Origin: Paraspadella gotoi
Taxonomy: Eukaryota > Chaetognatha
Reading direction: 5' to 3'
Length of the DNA: 64,000 nucleotides
NCBI GenBank assembly: GCA_051294375.1
Contig: CM119269.1
Location: 15,015,918 to 15,079,917, forward strand
Shown: piece by piece, positions 44,134 to 58,200 of the stretch
Layout: each line of letters opens with the position of its first letter
How positions within the stretch are numbered: position 1 is the stretch's first letter
Notes under the pieces: generated by a model
Databases searched by the model: none
Told to the model about the DNA's origin: nothing
What the model saw: the letters and a program-made list of their open reading frames with translations, nothing else
Made by a program: the position numbers and the translations under genes

Positions 44134-47100
44134 TCAAGTGATTGAGAAAACGGGATTGTCTTGGCCGTCAGCGTTGTCTTCGGGTTTCTAGGAAAGAAAA
44201 GATAAATAAGGAGGATTAGTGGATTACTCAATAAAGTAAACAAGGACTTCTCGCTGTAGTGGAAGTTAAAAGAAAACACTAGGCCTAAAACACAGAGTCA
44301 TATTATTGACAACATTCAAACTTACATCCTCTTTCTTCTCTGTTGTAACTTGGTTGGAAAACCCGTGCTTTTTACTGAAAAAAGAAAGTCGATAAGTAAA
44401 GAGGGATTATTAAAAATACAACCTTATAGCTGTTACACTAATGAATTACGAACTTAATAAGTCCCAAAAGACATCGTAAATTTTTATCGGTATCTCTATA
44501 TAAGATAGAGAAAAATCCTGTTTCTCGTGTTTTTTTCACTTTCTCTGTTATAGAAATTATAAACTTCAAAAGCGCAAATAAATTGACGAATGACCAATCG
44601 CCCAACGGTCCCCTTCAGTTGTGCTTCATCTAACTCTCACCAGTAGAGATACCAGGCGAGAGCGAAAGAGAGACACACGACCAATTTGAAGCACGAGGTG
44701 AGGGCCGTGATTGAAGTGGCCAAACCTTCCTTGTCGTAGAAAATGCAGAATCGCTCTTGGTCGTCCTCAATGTCCCCGGCTTCGTCTTCGTCCTCTGCAG
44801 AATGTGAATATTGAGAGCAACGTTATTAATGGATGCGGCGTTGCTTCCATTGCAACGCGATACCAACGCTAGTTTCTTATTACAGAAATTTCTTTCTTTA
44901 TTTCTATCTTTTCTCTTCCTTCCTTTCTTTCACATCTTTCTTTGACTTTTTTTTTTTTAGAACTCACCCGGATGTGACCAAGCCAAGCAGTTGACGTCAA
45001 AGATGTAACCAAAGAGCGGAGGTCCGGGAATCGTGCCAAATAAGCGACCGAACACCAACTGACAATAAAGTAATCGGCAACGTAATTCACAACATCAGCG
45101 GACACTTTTAAAATTAACAACAAACAAACAGATGCAAAAGCCCAAACCTGAATGCCGACGCCGACTGAGGTCATTTCGCTTTGAACGCATCTCAAGGTGG
45201 CGCTCATCGCCGGCATCGTGACGAAAGACATTGGGAATAACGTTGCCGCAAGGAGAAAGAGTATTACGTAGATCTAAAAGAAAAAATATTGAAAAAATTT
45301 AAAAACTGTATTCCATTCGTGGTTTTTAGATAAACATTTAAGCCTCACATTTCACATTTCACATCTAATATTTAAGGTAAAAAAGACGCTCAAACACTGT
45401 CATTGTAGCGTCGTAGCTAAAAAAAACATCTCACCATGTAATCAGGGCAATCCGAGTCGCATCTCTTTGACTCCACAACTGTGTCTGTGCATCTGCAATT
45501 CTTATTCGCGTCCAAATCTTTCTTTTGACATCCTGAAAACCAAAAAAAAAGGAAAAATTTGATAAAACATCAGAATAGCAGCTGATGAGCTACTTCGTTT
45601 CGGCGGTTGGTCGGTCGGTCTGTTGGCCAGTCCGTCGGTCTGTTTCGCCTACGTTTAAAGGCGATTATCTCACGGAACGCAGACGTTTAGAATAATACTT
45701 AGATATTAAGTGAAGTATCATAAGACCCGCCTTGTTTTGTACACAATCGAGTGAAGAGAAAGTTTATGCGCCACAATTTGCCGTTCCTCGTTCAGATACA
45801 AATAAAGTTTAAGTTTTCGCACTTTCACTCTCAACTTTTTACTTACCCTTCTCCCCCTTTACACTCACTGTCAGCACCTATTTTCTCCTTTTATTTGAAA
45901 TCTTTGCTTTCTCTCAACGACCCATACCAGCTCATCCCTTGCCCTGCCCTCATCCACGCACCCGCGTGACAGGCGCTGAACCACATAACGTCTCCCGAGC
46001 AAATCGGTTGAAAGTCTGAATCGTCGCATTTGCTGCAGATGGACCGCGCCTCATCGCAATAACGGAGCGTCTCGTTGGGTTGCTGCAGGGAAAGGTTGGT
46101 GCGGGAGTCGTAGTTGACCCCTTGGAATTTCACGTCGGAGCATCTGAGGAAGGGGGGGGGGAAGGCGAAGGTTCGTTAGAGGATCGGCGTTGTGTTTTAG
46201 ATAGGTAGCTCTTGAAATGTCGAACCTCAGCAGCAGCGCGAAGGTCTGAGGAATAGTGAAGAAGGAGATGATGGTGCACATGAGCAGAATCTGGCGACAA
46301 TTGAGGTCGAATCTGTTAACCACGAAACCACCCAGCACCATGCCTGAAAAGGAATTAGATCGTTGGACGTCTAGGTTCAAGAATACCGTTCGTTATCTCA
46401 TTTTGATTGTCCACGAAAAAATTTATTTGGCCTATATAAACCAAATGAAACCTAAAAGAACATATGGATAGACGACTTAGTTTATAATTGGATACGCAAA
46501 GAGTAGGTAATGAAATTGGTATAACCAATATAAAAAGTATCCATTAATTTAATAAATGAGCTATCTTGCCCCTGACTTTGGACAGGCTTTGGTAGTTTAA
46601 GGCCTCCATCATTCTTACAAGAAAATGACATGGCAGGTCCCTTCAAGCTTTCAATCAAGACTCTCTCACAGTCTTGTTTATTAACTCCCAGAGTACCTGG
46701 CTTCCATATCAAAGAAGTGGTATGCATGTTACTATCAAATTGGATTAGATTTGAAGAAAATATTTTTGTACGGTCCTTAAGGTAATCATCGATCATTCAT
46801 ACATTAATTCAGCAGTTCAGAAATTCACAAATAAACTAATTTACTCATTCAATAATTAATTAATACATAAATTCATTCATTAATTTACTCATTAAATTCA
46901 TTCAGTCCCTCTATTTACCCAAACTCCCAAATATGACAAGTATCGCTCCAAGCGACGTGGTGGCTTCGGCGGGCGAGAGTCCGATCTGCGACTCGAGGAA
47001 CTTGGGAAGGAAAGCGGCGAAGCCGGCGAGGACGAAGCCTTCGGCGGAGGCGCAGATCGTGATGAGGAGCCACACCGGATTCGAGATCAGCGTCCACAGG

Positions 47101-50100
47101 TCGCGGAGGAACGCCGTCAGCGACCTCCGCGTCCGACGCAGCAGCGAGATCAACTTCCGCAGCAGTTTGGCCACGACGCCGCGTCGTCGCGGAGAAGGCG
47201 TCATCGGCGCCGTAGATGAGTAGCTAGCGTCGAGCGAGGGCGCCGGTTTGGGGGAAGGGGGCGGGGACTGTTTGGCGGGCGGGGATTTTGGTTCTGACGG
47301 TGGCGGGGAGGATGGGTTGAAGGGTTTGAGGGGCGTGGAATGGGACGTGGTTTGAGGGGTGGGGTCCGGGGCGGCGACGTCCGAAGACGCCGTCGATTCG
47401 CTCGTCCGAGAGGCGTCTTTGTCGGAGGGATCGACGGGCGGAGATGAATTGTCGTTGTTGTTAATAGCGGGGGCGGCGCCGGCGCCACGCAAAGCGCGCG
47501 TTCGATAACTCTCGTCGGGACGATTGGCGCGTTTCTCTTCGTAGTCGGGAAGATGCTTAGGGAATCCGCAGATGACGAATCCGACGACGAAGCAAAGGAT
47601 GAAGTTGATGAGGAATCCCAACCACCAAACGCCGACCTTAAGGGGCGAGTGGAGTAGTATGTCTTTTAACCAACTAGAGATTGAGGGGTTTATCGTGAAA
47701 ATCAAACTGGATTTTACCAAGTTTCGAAAAGTTAAATTTATTTTTTAAATTGAATGAAGTTGCTAAAACGAAATATATATATAATATTCATTCATTTAAG
47801 TGCTTCCATCCCTCTAGTGAGATAATTACATTGCAGGACCTCTCACAGTCTCGTTTATTCACTCTTACGTCTTAGAGTACTTTACTTCCCTATTAATGAG
47901 GTGGTATGTTTCAAAGTTTCAATGGTCCATTAGCTTGACAGTTTAATTCATTTTTAAATCTTTAAACTTGTATTTCCTTATATCCTTAGTTATATCGATT
48001 AAGTTTCCTAATTTGGCTCAAATTAAGTAAAAACTCGCGTGATTCTCACTCACTGGAAGTTTCACGAATTTGTAATCAATCCTTGCCAAAGTTCGCTTGA
48101 AGACAAATCGTATTTGTTTTCCCTTTCACTTTCTTACAACATTCTTGGGACACTCATCGGGAAAGCGAATGGCACGTAGAATAAATTATTAAGATAAACA
48201 AGTTGGAAAGTAGTTATCACGAGATAACTTCGCGCCTAAGGCTCAGACTAAGTGGTTTATTTACTGGGCCCAATTAGGGTTGAACTCGAGGTATTTCTAT
48301 AAGCTTTCGAGCATAATTTAATTAAAGATTATTTAAAAAGGTTAACCAAGATTTACAGTTTTACGAGTTTTTTAATGTTTTTTAAGTAATGCAAAAAGAT
48401 AATATTTCTGTTATAACATCTCTTCCCCCTTTTACATAGTAAAAGAAAAGCATGACTCTCTTTCCCATCATCATCATCATCATAATCATTAAAAACTAAA
48501 AACAACAAAAACATCAACGATGACGAAAAAACTAAAACAACAACAACAATAATAATATTAACGCCGACAGCGACAACGACGAAACAAAAACAAGCCCCCC
48601 CCAAAAAAAAACAACAACAACAACTCCCTCCCTGGCCTCCCTTCCGCTCACGAAATTGGGATGCGACGGCTCCAGCGTGAACGAAAAATCGGCGCCCAGA
48701 TCCGTGGGTAAGTTAAGCAGCTGCCCGCCGCCCATGTAGCCGATCGCCGGCCCCACCGCCGCCGCTGCGTAGTAGACCCCGATGAAAAGGGCGCTCTGGG
48801 CCGGCAAGAGATTTTCGTCCAAGTAGGTTACACCCAGGATCCACATGGGACAGGCGCCGATCCCGTGGAGAACTTGACCGTAGACGAACATTCCGATGTA
48901 GTCGTGGAGTGGGATGGAGATTGAGGGATCGAGGGAAGGGCTGAGAAAAAAGTGGGGGGGGGGTTGGTAAAATAGCTCCCTTTGTCTCTCTCTCTCTTTG
49001 TCTATCCTTCTCGTTCTCTCTCTTTCTGTCCCTCTCTGTCTCAGCATATCTTTGTCTCCCTTTCTCTCTATCTCTCTTTCTTTATTTCTTTATTTCATTA
49101 TTTCATTCTCTTTTCAAAGTGTAAATGCTTTTCCGTTCAAATCATTAAGTTACAACAAAAAAAAAACTCGGGAACTATCGGGGGGAAAAACCTGTTCCGT
49201 CACATTCCGTAGTCGTCAAATTAAAGAAAGAAAGATATCAAGATATCAAGATATCAAGAAATCAAGAAAGAAAGAAATCAAGAAATCAAGAAATCAAGAA
49301 AGAAAGAAAGAAAGAAAGAAATTTATGACCAGAGAAAAAAAAGAAATAGCAGAAAACAGTAAAAGAAAGGCTAATAAGTAAATCAATCAATCCATTAATT
49401 GGAAAAAAATAAATATAACGTACAATGCATCTAACGTCAAGTAAGAGTTATTTATTTTATTTTATTTTTTTTAATTTATTTTACTTTGACGTCTGTGACT
49501 CACTCTGATTGGTTGCCTGGCCGGACGAGACAGGGCACCTCCTCTGCCCCGAGCTCCTGGTGGTTGGGGATGTAGTGTTCCGTCGTGAAGTGAGGTAAGG
49601 CAAACATGAGCGACCCTACCCCAATGAACATAATGCCGATCCCGGTCACCAGTGGCTTTCGAGCTTTCGAGCCTGCAATATTTAAAAAAAATAGAATTTT
49701 CATCTCTTTAAATCAATTTTAAAAGTACAGTAGACTGTAAAGAAACATTGTTCATCTGCCTTTTTCATAAGCCGTTCTTTACACAGGGGCATTTAATGAA
49801 TCAACCAGGATTCGATTTCCATATTGTAGTACAAAATAAGAAGTTAATAAAGTTGCGCTTTCAAATGTAACTGTATTAAATTGATAGAACTGACATATAT
49901 TTAAGGAAGCTCACTATAGACTGAGAGTCCGAGACGCAACAGGCAGAGATTTAAACAGACAATGATGTAGAATTGAAGGAAAATTTGAAGGCGGAACAAA
50001 TCAATGACTTACCCCCGTAATAACTGATGGGTAAGGAAGCGAGGAGAGAGGCGATGTCGTAGGACGAAGGGATGAAGCCCGACTTGGTTGAGGTGAGGTG

Positions 50101-53100
50101 GAACCGGCGCTCGAGGGTCGTGATGACGACGTTGACGAGGCCGTTGACGGCGAAGCCTTGGAAGATCGCCGCCAGGGACAACATCGCCAGGACCCATTTG
50201 GGAGATCTGATAAGAATCCGGTTTCGATTAAAGGCTTGACGGAAGAGAGTTGCGACCTAATTTGTCCTTTGTCACGAGAAATTAATCATGTTTGAAGCAT
50301 GTTTACTGTTTAATGTTAGATAAATTTTATAGATAAATGTATTACTTAGAAACTACAAAACATAAATTAAATCATAATACGTCATTAGATAGACAATTCA
50401 TGAACGTTATTCAAAGTCACGAAATTATTCATAATATTAACTGGTTTAAAAACCAAGCGATGGTTGAACTTTCCTCTTTCATTAAACCTGAATCTGTTGC
50501 AATTTTCGCAGGCAAAGCATCCCCAACCGCAAGTGTAGTCCTTCGTTGCCAACACCATCGCCTGAAAGAAACGAGAGAAAAAGGTCTCGTCGCAAGCGGA
50601 ACAAAATCGGGAGAGAGTCCCACCCGCCGGGCCAGGTCGTAAAGAATTTCGGAGAGAAAAAAAAAAAAAGAATTACCGGGTCCAAGCCCGGATTTTTTCC
50701 CCCTCGACTCTTCAGCAAATAAAGATCTTTAAATAAAAAAAAAAAAAAGAAAAGCTGAGAGAGTTTTCTTTGGGAGAGAAACGTAACGAACCGGGGTTTT
50801 TTTGTTTGTTTGTTTTTGTTTTCACCTAATTTAAGGAAATCTAGTATGATTTAACGTGTAATTATGAATTTATTTTTATCACGTTATTATACTTACGCCG
50901 AATTGAAAACCGCGGTGCCCTGCAGTTGAACTGTGTGCCACGGGCACGCGGGCACGGCGTTGATAGGGGACAGTTTGAATTTAACTAGTAACTGTAGAAA
51001 GAAAGCAATTGCTTTAGAAATAAAATCAATAGAAAGTAGGGGTATAAAAACAAAAAAAGAAAGGGTAGATTTTCAGAGGAAGAAATTACTATCAGACCGA
51101 ATTGCAAATCAAAGTTCGTTAAAAATTATTACGTTCTCTGTAATTAACATTATCCCATAAATATTTGGTAGCGCTGAAAACATTCAGTCGTTAAAACTAT
51201 TAAGAGCACATATTCCCGGATCAGTTTATTCAGTAAATAGACAAACATATTTACATATGCGCATTAAAAAACTGCTCGCCCCCCTCTCCCCCGGCTTTAA
51301 AATATTCATTTTAAAAGAAAAAGGGACCAAGATGAGGTTTTGATTAAACAAACATTCGGCAAACGAGTTCTTGACAAACATACGATACGATAAAAACGAA
51401 AATTCGTAAAAACGATAAAGTCATCCGTCTTAAACGAGCGAGTTAAACGTAAAAATAGATTGACAAGAGCGATAGCCGGCAAAATAATGTTTGTTATATA
51501 TAGGACACTTCGCATCAGATGTGAGCTGACTGTCTGGGATCGACCCGAGTTTTTTATAACTAATTTCTCTCTTTTTTTTTATATTTAAACGAAAAAGTTT
51601 CGTCGGATCGGATCGCTCGGTTTTTTCGAGGCAAAACACAAAAATATCGAAAGGAAATAAAACTTTTGGGGCCACAAAAAAAAAAGGAAGGATGAAAGTT
51701 AAAAATTATTTTTTTTGGCGGAGAATGTTGTGGACGATTCGCACCATACGTTGTTCACGTGATTCGATTCATCAGTTTCTTTTTGATTTATTTACTTTGT
51801 TTGTTTTCCTTTCTTTTTCTTTGCGTTATTAGTTTGAGGTAGAAAATGATTGTTTTTTAATATACAACGACTTTTATTATGAAACTCAATTTCGGACATG
51901 GTTTAATTTATTTACTTGAACTTATTTAGTTTAGTTAGTTTAAGATGAAAAAAAAAACAATTCGGGAGAAAAGATAAATTTTGTTTATTTTTGCCCTTTA
52001 GTCAAAATATGAACAAAATTTATTCTTCAGGAAAACAAAATTAAAAAGCATTAATTTGTTTTCTCTTTTTTCCCTATGAAAAAGTTTCATAAAAGTGAAA
52101 CGCTAGTTTTAAAATGAACTTATAAAATGGAAAAAAAGTTGAATATAAACGGACTCTGAGTACAGCTTGAATCGATAAAGAAGGCAAACTGGAAAAAATA
52201 AATCAAACCGTTTGAACTTTTAAAATCCAAATATTTTACAATTATTGACAGTTTAATAAAAGTAACCATAATAGAAAAAAAAAAGAAAAGGAAAAAAATA
52301 TAAAGTCTTATTAAAAATACAATTGTTAATGAAAGTTACTATTCCAAACCTTTTGACTAAAACTAAAATTAAAATTCTTGAACGACGTTTCTCTAGATAT
52401 TACAACTAATTGTGAAATAAGTACATTCAACAGTTTCATTCCATCCGAGTCTGAACGACGCTCAGTAAGAATAATTTCTAAAGTAATCATATTAGCCGGT
52501 AAAATTCTCGGCTTTATGTTCGTATGAACATTGAACAGGATATATTTTTTTAAAAATAAGTAAAAAAAACAAAAAAATCCAAGAGAATTTTTTTTTTGAG
52601 CGTCGCGTTAATGAGCGAAGGGCATCCACCTTCGAACGAAGCTCACAACTGATTTCGATGTTTCTCCCTTTCGACCGCTCGAAGTTCGACCGACGTCCCT
52701 CCGTTAATTTCGGGGCTAAAATGTGTCCCTAGGCCCTAGGTTAAGGGTGATTGATTCGGAGATGAGGTTTCTCATTCTTTTCGTGTATCAGTGCAGACGA
52801 AATGAAACTTTTTTTTTTTAAATTTAATGACATTTTTGATGATATATTGGTTGTACCGATTTTATATAACTTTTTCAGCTAGTTTTTTTTTTCTAATTTA
52901 TTTTATTTAATAAGGCAAATGAGTTCAGACGTTTAGTGGACCAAAAACTACTATCAAGGTCAACAAACATTATTTAATTGCATTGAAAATATTATTTTGG
53001 ATATTGAAAATTACAGATTAGCTCGTCATTACGAATTCGCAAGTCTACTACAACCTGAAAGAGATTACTTTCAATTTAACCACACCGTCTGCTTTCTCTT

Positions 53101-53998
53101 TCTCTTAATACCATCTGACAAAACTTTAACTTACGCCAGGCATTTGGACAACTTTCCAGGAGAACGACAAGAGTGCGTGACACGTTTAACTTCCCACGCA
53201 ACTTGTTTTTTTACGATTCGCGGTGGTACAAATTTTTAATTTATGGTATTTAGCTTTCCATATACGAAAAAATATTGTAATGAAACTTGAGGCTGGTTTT
53301 GTGTTTCGGCAATAGTTCTGTTTGAGAAGCGTTTGAAAACGCGCTATGGGTTTGGAAGTCCTCCGAAAAAAAATTAGAAGTATTACGGTACCTAACCCCG
53401 TCAGAATAGATGAAATAAATAGAATAGATAGAAAGTGTTGTGCTACGAACGTCATCGTTCAAAAGGTGGCGACAAACGGGGGGAAAAATATTCTTTGAGT
53501 AAAAAGAAAGCTGACGTTGGCAACCAATCGCTGCTTCTTTTTTTTCTTCAGTTCTTCAGTCCTTTTAGCTCCTTTTATTTATTTCTGTTTTGAATTTTCT
53601 CTGAAACAAAAAATATTTTTTTTTGGTCTTTCGCGTGACGAAGACAATCAGGCACGAAAAGGCACGAAAGTGGGGGGGCTTGGGGGGGATGGCCGGTAAC
53701 TTTTTTGAAATGGCGCCGAAACTAGGAACGGATTCCGGAAAAGGATTTTGAAAACCTTAGGTCAAGGACCCGGCTTCTGGAATCTAAGGAGGGTGGGAGG
53801 GGGGGACTGGAGAGTTGGATTTGGGCCGGGCACACGAGGCTAAATGTCCAGGGGCCAATGGCCTGACGACGGGAACGGAACTGGCAACGGCTTTCGTGTC
53901 GGGCACCTAAATTGAAGGGACGGGTGGATGGCACGAACTCTGGATTTATTTTGGGAAGTGGAGGAAGTAAATCGGGAAAACGGACGCAACACTGGGTT

Positions 53999-54037
<39 letters not shown>

Positions 54038-55290
54038 ACATATGTGTCCAAGTGATAAACACACAAGTATTTATCGATTCGTTTTGTTATATTTTTCACT
54101 TCCATGAATCGGTCATCTTTTTTTATGAAATTCGTACGACCAATTTCAGGATGTACCTTTTACAACTCAGTGTAATGTGACCGACCGACCGATCGAAGAC
54201 CCTCTTCAGTTAGTTTTTTTTCCTGAGCACATGGATTATAGTTTTGTTATTAGTAATTTTTATGGTATGTCCTTAAATTGCGCCGCAACCAGAAGCGGCC
54301 CAGATGTTTCAGTGCAGGTATGAGTATCAGGAAAAAAAATTAAATTCCAAGAAAGTTATTTTAAGATTGGCGGAAAAGTTTTGTATAATGAGTTTTTTTC
54401 AAATCTCTTTTAATTTTAAAGCCTTCAAAGAATGGATAACGAGGGAGAATGTGTTTTTATTTTTAACATTAACAAAGTTTGATTTTATTTTTGCAACGAA
54501 TTTTATTTTAAAAGAGCAGACAAGTTTCGGCTCACAATACGAGCCTTCATCAGCGCACATGAGTTATGTGAGTTATGTGAGCCGAAACATGTCTGCTCTT
54601 TTAAAATAAAATTCGTTGCAAAATAAAATCAAACTTTGTTAATCTCTCAAACAACGAAAAAGAAAGGATAATTACCATGAATACCTATTTTTAACATGAA
54701 AATCTATCGTTCGTCAGAAAATACTTATCATTTCTAGTTAGCGAGTGTAAAAACTGCAGGTAACTAGCTATAACATCATGTATGTCAGAAAATACGATTC
54801 TTAGGTAGTCTTATCCTTTACTTAAAGATTAAAGCAATCATAATATAACCTTAATAACCCAAAAAATTATCCATTCCCCCTTTTTGACGGCCTTGTAGAT
54901 ATCATGAGTTTCTCATTATTGTAATTATTTTCCAAGAGGAATGATGTACGATATCTATTATAAAACTGGCACAGAAAGTAATCTAACAATGTGTTTCCAG
55001 AAGACAACACTAACGTCCTCATCTCAAACAGATAAACAATATCAAATTTAAATATTTAACGCAAAAAAAAATATTTTAATAAATAAAATAAAATGATTAG
55101 TAATAGTTATTTTTTAAATCTATATACAATATCATCGCAGGAGAATCAATGATATATACAATTATTACAATATACACAATACCCAGCTCCCTGTAAATCG
55201 AGTTATCCTCACCTTCTTGTCGACATTATCCTCCTTGTTGTTGTTCTCCTCCTCGTTATTGTTTTCCTCGACGTCTCCTTCGGCGGCCAT
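44134..55290 (-). CDS. SLCO/OATP organic anion transporter with Kazal-like domain, 14 exons
   Basis: Plasma-membrane uptake carrier for amphipathic organic anions, 12 TM, SLCO family. Exons (minus): 55290-55213, 50561-50488, 50206-50013, 49672-49504, 48940-48652, 47636-46919, 46343-46226, 46143-45962, 45532-45435, 45273-45148, 45058-44968, 44794-44641, 44374-44326, 44187-44134. All phases fit, giving 797 aa. Signatures in order: CGWGCFAC; KWVLAMLSL with AVNGLVNVVITTLERRF; GSLMFALPHF; LGVTYLDENL; WWLGFL; the Kazal-like exon (CSKCDDSDFQPICSGDVMWF then SACHAG, about 547-607); RLFGTIPGPPLFG. The large exon includes a Pro/Ser-rich cytoplasmic insert of about 110 residues, unusual for the family. 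The assignment of the first exon (acidic, Asn/Glu-rich) rests on phase and its ATG alone; otherwise translation would start at the ATG at 50558. Confidence 0.9.
46505..46705 (-). repeat. dispersed repeat D, copy 1
   Basis: About 200 bp matching 59181-59372 in opposite orientation. Shared blocks include GGAAGCCAGGTACTCTGGGA, GTGAGAGAGTCTTGATTGAA, GTGATGGAGGCCTTAAACCA-type sequence and the end TTGGTTGTACCAATTTCAT. It sits in the intron between the sixth and seventh SLCO exons. Decayed partial copies occur at about 47813-47905 and 7195-7275. Confidence 0.8.
49208..49322 (+). repeat. compound (GATATCAA)/(GAAATCAA)/(GAAA)n repeat
   Basis: Short-unit repeats AAGATATC, AAGAAATC and AAAG in series, within an SLCO intron. 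Confidence 0.85.
53999..54036 (+). repeat. (GA)n microsatellite
   Basis: 19 GA units in SLCO intron 1. Confidence 0.95.
54458..54697 (-). mobile_element. fold-back hammerhead-ribozyme element B with 12-bp target-site duplication
   Basis: The direct repeat TATTTTTAACAT flanks it at 54458-54469 and 54686-54697. The insert (54470-54685) has inverted arms of about 60-70 bp (TAACAAAGTTTGATTTTATT and so on), a centre with a hammerhead core on the minus strand and a partly rearranged second core on the plus strand, and a right tail (AAACAACGAAAAAGAAAGGA) similar to element A. It lies in SLCO intron 1, with the ribozyme in the sense orientation of that gene. Confidence 0.85.
54516..54556 (-). ncRNA. 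hammerhead ribozyme motif (element B)
   Basis: Minus strand: GCG, CUGAUGA, A, stem II GGCUC/GAGCC with loop GUAUUGU, GAAA, stem III C-UU-G, UC, cleavage between 54519 and 54518, then UGC, which pairs with GCG (one G-U pair). Core complete, with the same single extra A as the other copies. Confidence 0.78.
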
Positions 55291-58200
55291 TTTTGGATCT
55301 TTCCTTTCCGCTTTTCTCGCGCGAAGTTTTGTTTATTTTGCATAGACGCCGACGAAGTTGACGGCGAGTTTTTCCGGCGATCGCAGATTTAATTCTCGCC
55401 GAGGCAACCGTGGCTTTCCTTTCCAGTCGTACGCAGTTCCTAACATTATCTCTCCTTGTCTTTATGAAGCCTGAAGGATCTAAAGCGGAACTGGTTTTTC
55501 CACTTTCCAAAAATAGAAAATTCGAAGAAGGAAAAAAAAAAAATTAAACGTCGAGGGCGGATTTTTGAATCTTGTCTCCCTCTTTCGGTGACGATTTATG
55601 ACGTCGGCGTTTTTAATTCGAGGTCCTGTTTCAGTACTGTTTGAACTACTATTGAACAGTTTTTACTGGTGGAAAAATTGAACGGATTTTTTTGATGAAG
55701 GGATATTAAAATAATAAATATATAACATTATCAATATATACATAGTTCTTCATGTTACGTAGCTTGGAAAGGGCGTACATTTTATAACGTAAGATAAATA
55801 TTTAACTGGGTCTTAACTTCTCTTTTTCTTTTATCAAGAACCGGTTCTTTTTTTTTTTCCTATTTGCACAAGTGTAAATATGTATTTAAAAAAAAAAGGA
55901 TCATCTTCCTTAGCTTCATAACGAGAAAAAATACCGCAACCAGCACTTACCATTTCCGGTTATATTTACCTGAATTGCGGTAACGTTGCTTTTTGCCTTA
56001 ATGCAAAAAAAAAAAAAAAAAAAAAACCTCATTTTTGTTCTAAAAAAACATTGGTTCAGAAAAGGTACAGTCGTAAATATCTCATGGTCTCAAACCCGAA
56101 GACTGATTTCGCAGAACCAACACACTTTATCGTCGTCGTCGTCGTCGTTTTTTCATGACTTATCCAACACGAGGTGCGAAAGAAAAATAAGAAAAGACGA
56201 AATCTCGACGAAACAAAATTCTATCTTTAAAAAACTGGTTAAATAGAACTTAGAAGATCAGGCTTGAGACTCATTCCCAAACTTAGAACTCATTATAGGT
56301 CGAGGGTTTAATCATCAGGCCGTTTGGTTCCTCCGTCTCTACCTCCGTTTGCACTTGTGCATTGTGCAGAATCCAAACTAAAATACATTGTCTTTCCTCC
56401 AACGTAAAATTTATTCTTAAAACTATGAAAGACGTCAATTCTCCTTGGGCTTAAATCTACAATAGAGTGATGTGAAAATGATAAAATTTTAGAAAATTAA
56501 AATTTAGCATATAAAACATGAATATAAATAGAGCCAAACTTCAGCAATGGGGTGGGTCAGAAGTTTGATTTGGGAACCTTTCTAAATGAAACTTCATACA
56601 TTTCTGAGAAAACTTTCAATGGAGCAAATTTTTTTTAAAATGGCAAGAAGCATTAGTAATTATTTTTTTAATATTTATTTATAGATAGGAAATGTCAAAA
56701 TTTTTTTTTGAATTTTTTATTTTTAAAAGCAGATTCAAATAGCTTATGAAAAGTTATCTGCACAAAGTATAATTCTTTTTTCAATATTTTGATGATAAAT
56801 GGGTTTAAATTGAGAAAAACCTTAAAAAATCATCATCATCATCATCATCCGATGATTTTAGCAGTTTTTACTCATTTTTAGTAATAAAACATCAAAATTT
56901 TCAAAAGTTGTAATTATATTTTTGTTTAACTATCAGTTGTAATTATATTTTGTGTTTAACTATCAGAATCAATTAAAAAAAAATATCAAATATCAAATAT
57001 CAAAAAAAAATTTTTGACATTATATAGCAATATAATAATATTAATTAGCGAATTACTCATGGTTAAAAACATTTTTGCAAAAAAATATTTTAACACAATA
57101 ATTAGTTTAATGCTGTTCCCATTAAAATTTGAATTTGGTAGCTACCGCTAATATAAAAACCAATAAAAATAATTTAATAAATTTATTTTTTAATTTTAAA
57201 CATTAGTGGGCACCAGTGAGCTATATTTTTATATAGTAATAAGTATATAATAGGCTAAAATTTCAAATTGCAAATTTTTAAATTTTAAGACCGGATTTGG
57301 ATTTCTTGCAAAAAGTTGATTAAGAAAATATAATTCTTTTTAAAAAATTGTTTTATTAAGTTGGTTAAAAATGTAAAAAACTATATTTAAAATGCCAATT
57401 TCATTTTCAAAGTTAAAAATATAGTTTTTTATCATTTTAACCTATTTAATAACATAATTTTTGAAAAACATTTATATTTTTTTAACAACTTTTTATGAGA
57501 AATCTGAAACTGTTTTTAGAATTAAAAAAAACATTTTGAAATTTTTACATTATATAAGGGTAGTACTAAATGCAAAATAAGCTGACTGGGCTACTATATT
57601 TATTTTAAAAAAATAACTACAGATTAGTATTCACTAATATGATAGTTTTCAAGATATAACTGTTAAATTTTAATTCCAAACTTTCACTTCACCCTACTAA
57701 ACAGGGTTGGATGTTGCGAGAAGGAAAAACGAGATAGTATTGGTAGGCATGGAAGAATGTTCAATTGTTCATAGAGAGATTATTAAGGGAAGGAGTCCAA
57801 CAGCCGCAATATTCTCGGCAAGCATTTTTGCATTTGTGATTCCTTCAACAACCTAAAGAACTGCTCTGGACGACTTCGCTTCCACAGTAGAACTGAAAGG
57901 CCACACGGTCTTCATCGACCACATTTCTTCGATCAGAGTCTTTAAGTGATTCATCCAATCAGTGATTTCAGTCCAATCAGTGATTTCATCCGAGTCTCTG
58001 ATCCGGTTTGATTCCGATAAGAATCCGATTCGATTCCTTGGTTTAGATTCCACCTTTGATGGTAGGGTCACCTCAAGTCATCAAAACCCTCTCGGCTTTA
58101 AGTTCTAATAGCCTCTCCCAGCGACGCTAAAACCACTCTCTCAAAACAAACATTTTCACTCGTTCAGGTATGTATGTTTCTGCCTTTTTATTATTGCTAT

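Noticed and set aside
45570-45640. Possible further hammerhead (CTGATGAGCTACTTCGTTTCGG)
   Set aside because: It has CTGATGA, but the following stem ends in UUUCG rather than a GAAA strand, so the catalytic core is incomplete.
48353-48604. Val/Phe-rich minus-strand frame in an SLCO intron
   Set aside because: Low complexity from ATC/AAC runs; the exon donor at 48651 excludes it from the transcript.
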